DNA of 7,448 nt from CAYHBS01 sp964360995 (GTDB taxonomy: Bacteria > Patescibacteriota > Minisyncoccia > Ryanbacterales > HO2-45-13). Where the stretch lies: NCBI GenBank assembly GCA_964360995.1, contig CAYHYZ010000027.1, positions 1 through 7,448 on the forward strand, read 5' to 3'. Below, one piece after another: positions 1 to 4,875 of this stretch (the first letter of the stretch is position 1; the number at the start of each line of letters is the position of its first letter). A program made the translations under genes and the position numbers. Below the pieces are notes generated by a model. That model searched no databases and had not been told where the DNA came from. It was given only the letters and a program-made list of their open reading frames with translations.

Positions 1-310
1 GCGCCATTGTGATACTCCCCACCTTCCCAGTGAGCGGGTTTCCCGCTCCCTTTTCTACTTTTGCCGCTTTACGAAGTAAGTCAGATGCAGGAGGAGTTTT
101 CAATTTGAATTCAAAAGAGCGATCAGTATAGATCGTGATTTCAACCGGAATGATGTCGGTGCCTTTATCTGCGGTTGCCGCATTAAACTTACCAACAAAG
201 TCTCCAATATTAATACCGTGCTGTCCGAGCGCGGGACCTACCGGAGGCGCCGGGTTTGCCTTTCCAGCCGGGATTTGAAGCTTTACGATTGTCTTAATTT
301 CTTTGGCCAT
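1..310 (-). CDS. rplK: 50S ribosomal protein L11, N-terminal part (runs off window)
   Basis: This is ribosomal protein L11, which binds the GTPase-associated centre of 23S rRNA, helps form the factor-binding stalk base, and is needed for the stringent response. About 103 residues are visible; the family is usually near 141, so the C-terminal rRNA-binding part is mostly outside the window. The reading begins MAKEIKTIVKLQIPAGKANP and continues with PPVGPALGQHGINI, the proline-rich N-terminal signature of L11, followed by the EITIYTDRSFEFKLKTPPAS strand region. It starts 12 nt after the nusG stop in the classic secE-nusG-rplK order, so it is probably co-transcribed. No Shine-Dalgarno-like purine run precedes its ATG. 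Identity is secure; only the end is missing. Confidence 0.97.
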   Translation of the reverse strand, partial: MAKEIKTIVKLQIPAGKANPAPPVGPALGQHGINIGDFVGKFNAATADKGTDIIPVEITIYTDRSFEFKLKTPPASDLLRKAAKVEKGAGNPLTGKVGSITMA

Positions 311-322
311 AGTACTTGAGTG

Positions 323-868
323 TTATAGCTTTTTCGCCTGTAGTGGGTCAAGTTCGACAGGAGTCTCACGACCAAAGATAGATACGAGTACTTTGATCTT
401 TCCGCGCTCTTCGTCTACTTCTTCAACGCGTCCTTCCATGTCTTTGAACGGACCATCAGTAATGCGCACCATGTCGCCCTTGTGCACGTCGATCTTATGA
501 CGTGGGTCTTCCTCTCCCATGCGCTTCATAAGTACGCCAATTTCATCATCGGACAGCGGAATCGGTGTCGTGCCCGCTCCTACGAATCCGGTAACACGCG
601 GAGTGTTGCGTACCACATACCACGAATCGTCCGTCACAATCATTTCGACAAGCACATACCCGGGATAAATCTTTTCTTCAACCACTTTTCGTTTCCCGGC
701 CTTAATTTTTATTTTCTTTTCGGTAGGAACGAGTACCGTAAAGATTTTATCCTCCATCCCCATCGATTCGATACGTTGTCGCATGTTGCGCGCAACTGCA
801 TCTTCATATCCAGAATAGGTATGAATTGCATACCAGTTTCTCCCGAATTCTGATGTTTGCTTTGGCAT
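323..868 (-). CDS. nusG: transcription termination/antitermination factor NusG
   Basis: NusG binds RNA polymerase through its NGN domain and, through its KOW domain, contacts Rho or ribosomal protein S10, so linking transcription to translation. The protein is 181 aa, close to the usual length. Residues about 10-105 form the NGN domain (NWYAIHTYSGYED near the start, then EEKIYPGYVLVEM and the TPRVTGFVG strand). The C-terminal 55 residues hold the KOW domain (KGDMVRITDGPFKDMEGRVE). The start is placed at the ATG giving MPKQTSEFG. An in-frame ATG 14 codons upstream (910) would overlap secE and adds no family-like sequence. Spacing to the secE stop is 17 nt. There is no clear Shine-Dalgarno site, which is also true of secE and rplK. 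Confidence 0.96.
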   Translation of the reverse strand: MPKQTSEFGRNWYAIHTYSGYEDAVARNMRQRIESMGMEDKIFTVLVPTEKKIKIKAGKRKVVEEKIYPGYVLVEMIVTDDSWYVVRNTPRVTGFVGAGTTPIPLSDDEIGVLMKRMGEEDPRHKIDVHKGDMVRITDGPFKDMEGRVEEVDEERGKIKVLVSIFGRETPVELDPLQAKKL

Positions 869-885
869 ACGAAACGAAGAGAATA

Positions 886-1071
886 TTAAATAGAGATAAT
901 GCGCTCCCAAATAACGCGCAGTAGCGCATCCAACGCGCCAAGATATATCGCAACGCCGATTGAAAACACGATAACAAGAATCGTGGACTTCAATGTTTGC
1001 GAACGTGTTGGCCAGTTTACTTTGGTGAGTTCCCTGCGAGTCTCGCGGAGATATTCGATGAGTTTTCCCAT
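886..1071 (-). CDS. secE: preprotein translocase subunit SecE
   Basis: SecE is the small clamp subunit of the SecYEG protein-conducting channel in the cytoplasmic membrane. This is the short, single-membrane-span form (61 aa). It has an amphipathic N-terminal helix (LIEYLRETRRELTKVNWPTR), which includes the conserved KVNWPTR hinge motif. A hydrophobic segment follows at about residues 30-50 (STILVIVFSIGVAIYLGALD), then a short tail. It lies directly upstream of nusG and rplK, the standard bacterial order. No Shine-Dalgarno site is visible before the ATG. A terminator-like hairpin ends about 25 nt upstream (see the separate entry), so expression may be attenuated or the gene may have its own unrecognised promoter. 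Confidence 0.96.
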   Translation of the reverse strand: MGKLIEYLRETRRELTKVNWPTRSQTLKSTILVIVFSIGVAIYLGALDALLRVIWERIISI

Positions 1072-1096
1072 GATGAGTGTATATTCAGTTCTATAT

Positions 1097-1130
1097 AAAA
1101 ACCCCTCCCGGGGTACTGGATCAGAGTACC
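1097..1130 (-). promoter_or_regulatory. terminator/anti-terminator-like leader before secE
   Basis: In the RNA sense (minus strand) a hairpin GGTACT/AGTACC with a 7-nt loop (1130-1112) is followed by ACCCC-GGGA-GGGGT and then TTTT (1114-1097). The second hairpin plus its U-run has the form of a short intrinsic terminator (5-bp stem, 4-nt loop). The two stems share bases 1112-1114, so they cannot both form fully. That arrangement could act as an attenuator for secE-nusG-rplK. The terminator stem is short, and no promoter placing both stems in one transcript was identified, so the role is inferred. Confidence 0.4.
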
Positions 1131-1163
1131 ATTCCCTGAAGCAATATGCAAGCGCTGAATGTT

Positions 1164-1204
1164 ATTAAAAAGAGACCACCCTGCTGAGCGCGGAGTGGTC
1201 CTCT
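1164..1204 (-). terminator. intrinsic terminator after the 101-codon gene
   Basis: On the minus strand a stem GACCAC/GTGGTC (1200-1195 with 1179-1174) is extended by three more pairs after a one-base bulge. TTTTTAATAA follows immediately (1171-1162). This is a standard Rho-independent terminator. It lies 42 nt after the stop codon of the upstream orphan gene and separates it from the secE operon. Confidence 0.75.
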
Positions 1205-1246
1205 ACGTTTGGTCGTACCCTATCATTTTGAACATTGCCCCGCGGG

Positions 1247-1552
1247 TCATCCTCTCGTGTTGTGGTCGATCTGTTCGGCCACAATGGTTGGATAGTATTT
1301 TCCGTCTGCCCCGCACTCAAGAATTGCGCGCAAGACAATTTCTGTGTGCAAGATGCCCCGCACTGTAACACTTACACACATGGAAGAATCACGCGGTACC
1401 GTCCTAGACACCACTACTACGGAAGCCACGTCCGCATGAGTAGGCATTAGAAATCCAACGCCACGCATGTGTTCATCAGTGAGCGGCTCTACTGGGTCAG
1501 TACTTTCCGTGGACTTTGAGTATGAAATGGGATCATCTGGATGTTTTTTCAT
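1247..1552 (-). CDS. hypothetical protein, 101 aa
   Basis: I do not recognise this protein. It is supported as a real gene by a strong Shine-Dalgarno site (GGAGGAG at 1563-1557, 4 nt before the ATG) and by terminators on both sides, which make it a monocistronic unit. The first 25 residues are polar and probably disordered (MKKHPDDPISYSKSTESTDP at the start). The rest looks beta-rich, with a hydrophobic strand ADVASVVVVSRTV and a second VSVTVRGILHTEIVLRAILE. There is no signal peptide or membrane span. TATACA at 1586-1581 could be a -10 element, but no good -35 partner is seen. A small soluble cytoplasmic protein is the most that can be said. It lacks a second line of evidence such as a family match. 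Confidence 0.6.
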   Translation of the reverse strand: MKKHPDDPISYSKSTESTDPVEPLTDEHMRGVGFLMPTHADVASVVVVSRTVPRDSSMCVSVTVRGILHTEIVLRAILECGADGKYYPTIVAEQIDHNTRG

Positions 1553-1602
1553 GGAACTCCTCCATCACCTTTTCTACCCACTGTATAACACATATTGACC
1601 CG

Positions 1603-1636
1603 AAAATAAATAGTCGGACAATTTGTGGCCGACTAT
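1603..1636 (-). terminator. intrinsic terminator after the AstE-like hydrolase gene
   Basis: On the minus strand the perfect 8-bp stem ATAGTCGG/CCGACTAT (1636-1629 with 1617-1610) has an 11-nt loop and is followed by TTATTTT (1609-1603). It lies 33 nt after the stop of the hydrolase gene and ends the T-box-controlled transcription unit. Confidence 0.75.
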
Positions 1637-1669
1637 GTTGAGTGCGTTGCAAGAAACAATATTCGCATA

Positions 1670-2479
1670 TTACGTGAGAATTACTTGTCTCCTTTTTGTC
1701 ATCAACGCAAGTGCACCTTTGTAACGTCCTTTACCAAGAAAGATCGGATAGAAGGTACGCGTCGCATGCAGTTTCTCGCTACCATGCTTGCCAATATATT
1801 CTCCGCGTTCGACACGTTGAAAATCGCGCAACTTGGGATTCTGACGAAACGGCTCTGGAACATCGTATTTACCGATGACGGTGTAGATGGTTTTTTCGGG
1901 AAAAAGCCGCTTAGTTCCGCGAAATAGGCCACGATTCACCAGTAACTGCTCCACATGTGCTAACGCTGTGCGATATTGATGTCCCAATTTATTGGGACCA
2001 TATTCGATGGAAATGCCGAGTGGCACGTGACTGATAAGAGCGCCCTTGGCATATACATGCGCCGGCACGTACATCACCTTCTCAACCGGGAATTCCGCAA
2101 GAAGACGCTTTGTGTGAGTATTCCACTTTGTGACAATCGCAAGACTGTCGATGCGAGAATCTGTTCCATGGATATCAATCACAAGGTCAAACGGTTGAAG
2201 TTTGTGATGTATATTGCGTGCAAGATAATGTTCTTTGTCCTTTCCTTTTCCAGGAAAATTGCGGTTCAGATCGTATTTAAATTCGCGCTTCTTGAGCGCG
2301 TACGCTGATGGGTGTGCAAGAAAACCGACCAAACTGCCGTTTAAGAGATGAATTTTTTTTAATTCCAGACACACTCTCAATCCTATAATTTCGTCGCCGT
2401 GCACACACGAAAGAATTACCACAGACTCGTGGCCACTTCCTTTTTTGAAGATTTGCTTTGGATGTAAAGTTATATTCAT
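1670..2479 (-). CDS. zinc-dependent AstE/aspartoacylase-type hydrolase (M14-like)
   Basis: This protein belongs to the succinylglutamate desuccinylase/aspartoacylase branch of the M14 zinc carboxypeptidase fold. These enzymes hydrolyse the amide bond of N-acyl amino acids or trim peptides. The zinc ligands are visible: H27 and E30 in CVHGDE, and H104 in DIHG. The family motif DLNRNFPG (70-77), which helps bind substrate, is intact, and E159 in SIEYG is the likely catalytic glutamate. At 269 aa it is a compact, full-length member with no signal peptide, so it is probably cytoplasmic. It follows the amidoligase gene and probably shares its T-box-controlled transcript. No Shine-Dalgarno site is seen; a 16-bp hairpin ends 5 nt before the ATG, so translation may depend on coupling. 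The substrate is unknown: an aminoacylase or an isopeptidase acting on the ligase product are both possible. Confidence 0.85.
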   Translation of the reverse strand: MNITLHPKQIFKKGSGHESVVILSCVHGDEIIGLRVCLELKKIHLLNGSLVGFLAHPSAYALKKREFKYDLNRNFPGKGKDKEHYLARNIHHKLQPFDLVIDIHGTDSRIDSLAIVTKWNTHTKRLLAEFPVEKVMYVPAHVYAKGALISHVPLGISIEYGPNKLGHQYRTALAHVEQLLVNRGLFRGTKRLFPEKTIYTVIGKYDVPEPFRQNPKLRDFQRVERGEYIGKHGSEKLHATRTFYPIFLGKGRYKGALALMTKRRQVILT

Positions 2480-2523
2480 AAATGTTTAGTCAGTGGCGAC
2501 AAAGTCGCCACTGACTAAATGTT
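2479..2523. repeat. perfect 16-bp palindrome flanked by 8-nt direct repeats
   Basis: The arms at 2485-2500 and 2504-2519 are perfect reverse complements with a 3-nt loop (2501-2503). TAAATGTT occurs as a direct repeat at both edges (2479-2486 and 2516-2523), overlapping the arm ends. The structure fills almost the whole gap between the ligase stop and the hydrolase start. There is no U-run on either strand, so it is not a typical intrinsic terminator. It could block a 3' exonuclease, act on translation of the downstream gene, or be the footprint of a very small palindromic insertion. Confidence 0.8.
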
Positions 2524-3280
2524 ATCGCACCTGCAAACATAGATCCACGCAGGTATGCGCCCACGAGAGAATTTCAGAAAGATGTGGAGTTACTCCAAAA
2601 ACCCTGAACTCGATAGTGCCGTGCGCCGAAATACGGATGAGATCCCAACAATCACGCGGATTGTTCACGAATCCAGCCAACTCGGCATGTTGCTCAAAAG
2701 CTTCCCAGTCGGAGTACCCTTGGGGTACAGCTTTGCCCGCAACAACTCTGTAGAGCCTCAATCGCTCGCCCTGCGAGTGATCTCCCATTTTAACCAGCTT
2801 TTGCCAATGTGGCGCAACATGGTTGTAAACTCGTAGAGCAACATCAGCACTTGGCATTCCTACATGGACATGAGTACCTGCAACGCGACAAGCAGCGAGC
2901 AATCTTTCTGGTCCGATGTTGGCCGCTATGCGCGCATAACGACCCGAGGAATCCTGATGCACATCTATCGGCATTCCCTCGGGTGCCACCTCTAGAAACT
3001 GTGTACGAAGTCCTGTTGCTATGCAAGCATGATGGATTTCTTGATCATTCGCTCGAAGCACATGATCGAGCTGATTGATATCTACCGGTCCAACGCGATC
3101 CTCCAACTGGCACGCGGAGAGCTCCGGCCCAAAACGATTGTCTTGAGGCAATGCATTCAGCACCTCAATGGCGCGCGAAACTGGAACGGGTGATCCGTCA
3201 AAAATGAATCGCTCACGTTCCACCCCAACGCACCATGCGTTGTTTGGGTCAAAATGAAACAACGCTTGAAAGTGATTCAT
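2522..3280 (-). CDS. GCS2-type carboxylate-amine ligase (glutamate-cysteine ligase family 2)
   Basis: This is a member of glutamate-cysteine ligase family 2 (YbdK-like), enzymes that use ATP to join a carboxylate to an amine, usually making a gamma-glutamyl or other amide bond. Visible motifs in order are VERE (20-23, metal/ATP-binding acidic pair), GPELSACQLE (51-60), RY at 114-115, GTHVHVG (135-141, the family hallmark), and a C-terminal WDLIRISAHGTIEFRVFG, which matches the family's W-D-x-R...GT-x-E-x-R pattern. At 252 aa it is much shorter than YbdK (about 370), yet all the core motifs remain, so it is a compact form rather than a fragment. AGGAGG sits 8 nt before the ATG (3294-3289). It is the first recognisable gene downstream of a T-box riboswitch and is followed by an amide-cleaving hydrolase. 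The substrates are unknown. Confidence 0.85.
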   Translation of the reverse strand: MNHFQALFHFDPNNAWCVGVERERFIFDGSPVPVSRAIEVLNALPQDNRFGPELSACQLEDRVGPVDINQLDHVLRANDQEIHHACIATGLRTQFLEVAPEGMPIDVHQDSSGRYARIAANIGPERLLAACRVAGTHVHVGMPSADVALRVYNHVAPHWQKLVKMGDHSQGERLRLYRVVAGKAVPQGYSDWEAFEQHAELAGFVNNPRDCWDLIRISAHGTIEFRVFGVTPHLSEILSWAHTCVDLCLQVR

Positions 3281-3360
3281 TGATCTTTCCTCCTATGTAT
3301 TTTGCAAGGTACTGTTTCGAACTCTGGTTGCGAAGTAGTTGTTCCATTACCACGCAACAT
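3277..3360 (-). CDS. possible 27-codon leader ORF overlapping the ligase start
   Basis: An ATG directly after the T-box terminator U-run opens a 27-codon frame beginning MLRGNGTTTSQPEF. Its TGA overlaps the ligase ATG (ATGA). This arrangement would allow translational coupling. However, there is no Shine-Dalgarno site before this ATG, and the ligase has its own strong one, so chance is quite possible. No family is recognised. Confidence 0.15.
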   Translation of the reverse strand: MLRGNGTTTSQPEFETVPCKIHRRKDQ

Positions 3361-3366
3361 AGAATT

Positions 3367-3422
3367 AAAAACAAAAAAATCCCGCCCTCGGTGCACAGCA
3401 ATGCTGCGCGGAAAGGACGAGA
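3367..3422 (-). terminator. T-box terminator hairpin
   Basis: TCTCGTCC (3422-3415) pairs with GGGCGGGA (3387-3380) with two G-U wobbles. Inside is a 7-bp hairpin GCGCAGC-ATT-GCTGTGC (3409-3393). TTTTTTTGTTTTT follows (3379-3367). The 5' arm uses the same bases as the 3' arm of the antiterminator, so the two structures exclude each other, as expected for a transcriptional T-box. Confidence 0.9.
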
Positions 3423-3634
3423 TACAATCCCGTGGTACCACCTTTATTGCCCAAGTATATACTTAGGCCACTTTTCGACTCCGACAATATGCCGACATCG
3501 ATAATCCTATGATTACGGAGGAAGCCGGACTTCCACTAACGCAGAAGTCACCCGCGCGCACTAACGCCACGCCACTGAAGCCCAACCCCGGTTACCCGGG
3601 ACTCCAGCAAGGGTTTTATTATTTTTAGAGTACT
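3367..3634 (-). promoter_or_regulatory. T-box riboswitch (tRNA-sensing leader)
   Basis: In the RNA sense the T-box core AAAGGTGGTACCACGGG lies at 3445-3429, matching the family consensus AGGGUGGUACCGCG. The antiterminator can be drawn fully: AAAGG pairs with CCTTT (3416-3412), the bulge is UGGUACC, and ACGGGAU pairs with AUCUCGU. The bulge base after UGG is U, which would pair with an A discriminator in the tRNA acceptor end. Just upstream is a Stem III-like hairpin CCTAAG/CTTGGG (3467-3450). Further upstream, a hairpin closed by CTGGAG/CTTCAG with a GTAA tetraloop (3607-3575) lies where Stem I should be, but I cannot recognise canonical Stem I loops or assign a specifier codon. Uncharged tRNA would stabilise the antiterminator and let transcription reach the amidoligase gene. 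Confidence 0.92.
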
Positions 3635-3640
3635 ATTAAC

Positions 3641-3669
3641 AAGATAATATCTCTCATACGGTCTGTCAA
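3641..3669 (-). promoter_or_regulatory. sigma70-type promoter for the T-box transcript
   Basis: A perfect -35 TTGACA (3669-3664) is followed after exactly 17 nt by a -10 TATCTT (3646-3641, four of six consensus bases). The predicted start near 3634 lies just upstream of the structured leader, which fits a T-box promoter. It comes directly after the hairpin that ends the previous operon. Confidence 0.7.
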
Positions 3670-3676
3670 ATGAATG

Positions 3677-3703
3677 GCGGCCCCTTGTTTCCCAAGGGGC
3701 CGC
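3677..3703 (-). terminator. GC-rich hairpin after the methyltransferase gene, probable terminator
   Basis: A perfect 11-bp stem GCGGCCCCTTG/CAAGGGGCCGC with a 5-nt loop lies 25 nt after the stop of the methyltransferase frame and 7 nt before the next promoter. Its place between two transcription units argues for termination. There is no U-run after it on either strand, so it may work poorly as an intrinsic terminator, or instead protect the 3' end. Confidence 0.5.
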
Positions 3704-3728
3704 TTAGTTGAATGCACGGTTATTTTTT

Positions 3729-3962
3729 TCACCCTGCTGATTTCTCCGCCACAACGACGATATACGCCCCGAGTTTGCCACTCGAAAGCGCCTCGTCGCT
3801 TTCAAGCACTGCAGCCATCAGGTCCTTATCTCCGAGCAGATCCCCCGGTAACAAACTGGTGATTGTGGGATAGGTGCCCAGATGCCCTATGGTGAATCTA
3901 TTGGATAGGATCCGCAGCACATCGGATACGGACATAGGGCTCGCGTAGATGGGAAGACACTT
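3729..3962 (-). pseudogene. C-terminal segment of the methyltransferase, displaced by a frameshift
   Basis: After the G7 run the shifted frame reads KCLPIYASPMSVSDVLRIL and ends GAYIVVVAEKSAG just before a TGA. This matches the expected last part of a class I methyltransferase: a helix, then TYPTITSLLPGDLL, then a final beta-strand of the form YIVVVAEK. It has no ribosome site of its own, and an independent start at GTG 3971 would lie inside the G run. It is therefore best read as the real C-terminus (77 residues) of the upstream gene, restoring a protein of 377 aa if one G is skipped. It could be a sequencing error, a recent mutation or a switchable tract. Confidence 0.75.
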
Positions 3963-4863
3963 CCCCCCCACCCACTTGTACCTCTAAACAATTGCTGTGT
4001 AGATTAATCTCCGCCGCAAGACCTAAAGGCCATGGAATGAACGCGGCTTTATAGATCAGCGCTTCCTTGTTATAGAAAGACAAAAAAGCTTTCCCACCTG
4101 GCTGAAGAACCCGGTAAATCTCGGAAACTACGGCAGAGATGTTTCTCACGTCCCCCGCGGTGCCAAGATTCATAACAGCGAACGAAGCGATACCATCACC
4201 GAGCGGAATCCGCTCTTCTATGTCGGCCACCACAAATTCTGTACCACTTGCAGCGCTCGCCGCAAGCTTACTTCTCGCCACATCAACCATCGCAGGGCTC
4301 AGATCATACCCGATAACCCGACCGAAGTTTTTTGAGAGATGCTCGGACATTTTGCCTGTACCACAACCTAGGTCGATCGCGAGGTCATGTCGAGGAAGGT
4401 TGGGAAGAACGCGCTGCATCACCGAAAGTTCATAATCCGAATAGGCATGCGTCGCGCTGTGGGAGGTCTCATACTGGGCGTCGAACTTCGGCGCCCAGTA
4501 TGCTGTCACCTGCAGTAAGTTTTGCTTGAGTTGCGCATACCACTCGTCCTCGTTCAACTGTGTATTTGTGGTGTGCTCACCACTCTGCATTTGCATCAGT
4601 TGAACCTTGCACGACTCATTGATGACTTGATACATCAAAGATTGAGCAAAGAGTGGATTGAGTCCGATTTCCCCAGCCCACTTTCTTGTTTGAGAAACGC
4701 GTTTCAGCTCCACGTCGGTCCGCACTAGCTCACCACCCGTGGAACGCTTGAATTCCTCAACCTCTTCTGCAATCCGCATTCTGCGCCTAAGTAATTGGAT
4801 TAATAGATGATCCACTAACTTTAAGCGCTTTCCTTGTTCCTTTAGATTTCTTAAAGATCGCAT
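3898..4863 (-). CDS. chorismate-mutase-like domain fused to SAM-dependent methyltransferase (frameshifted near its C-terminus)
   Basis: Residues about 5-92 resemble an AroQ-type (CM_2) chorismate mutase, an all-helical domain that converts chorismate to prephenate. Compared from memory with the E. coli AroQ domain, R28, K39, E52, S84 and Q88 are in place. The position of R51 is V, and there is no clear match to R11, so catalysis is uncertain. Residues about 115-300 are a class I methyltransferase: the SAM-binding loop AIDLGCGTGK, then VIGYDLSPAMVDVARSKL, VADIEERIP and the post-motif YRVLQPGGKAFLSFYNKE. The G7 run at codons 299-301 shifts the frame, so the last 21 residues of this frame are spurious; the true end is in the next entry downstream. 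The start is firm: GAGGAGGTGA overlaps the trpS stop 12 nt upstream, so the two genes form an operon. The acceptor substrate is unknown. Confidence 0.8.
   Translation of the reverse strand: MRSLRNLKEQGKRLKLVDHLLIQLLRRRMRIAEEVEEFKRSTGGELVRTDVELKRVSQTRKWAGEIGLNPLFAQSLMYQVINESCKVQLMQMQSGEHTTNTQLNEDEWYAQLKQNLLQVTAYWAPKFDAQYETSHSATHAYSDYELSVMQRVLPNLPRHDLAIDLGCGTGKMSEHLSKNFGRVIGYDLSPAMVDVARSKLAASAASGTEFVVADIEERIPLGDGIASFAVMNLGTAGDVRNISAVVSEIYRVLQPGGKAFLSFYNKEALIYKAAFIPWPLGLAAEINLHSNCLEVQVGGGEVSSHLREPYVRIRCAADPIQ
3963..3969 (-). repeat. G7 homopolymer causing the frameshift
   Basis: Seven G in the coding strand (GGT GGG GGG GAA in the upstream frame). One fewer G, or a +1 slip, would join the upstream frame to the downstream frame and give GGT GGG GGG AAG. 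Runs of this kind are prone to polymerase slippage and to read errors. Confidence 0.85.
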
Positions 4864-4875
4864 TATTCACCTCCT

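Noticed and set aside
482..853. Plus-strand open frames over nusG, gyrB, the hydrolase, ligase and trpS
   Set aside because: They lie opposite well-supported minus-strand genes, show no family motifs and lack ribosome sites; they are antisense shadows.
869..910. Longer NusG start 14 codons upstream
   Set aside because: The extra residues are encoded across the secE end and do not resemble the NusG N-terminus; MPKQTSEFG leads directly into the NGN domain and gives the usual length.
1072..1246. tRNA-Trp gene before secE, common in other bacteria
   Set aside because: No cloverleaf, T-arm GTTCGA-type sequence or anticodon arm could be drawn; only the terminator and leader hairpins are present.
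2485..2519. Palindrome as an ordinary intrinsic terminator between ligase and hydrolase
   Set aside because: No U-run follows on either strand, and the downstream gene begins 5 nt later; it is reported as a repeat instead.
3729..3971. Independent small gene starting at GTG 3971
   Set aside because: The start lies inside the G7 run, has no ribosome site, and the sequence reads as the missing methyltransferase C-terminus.
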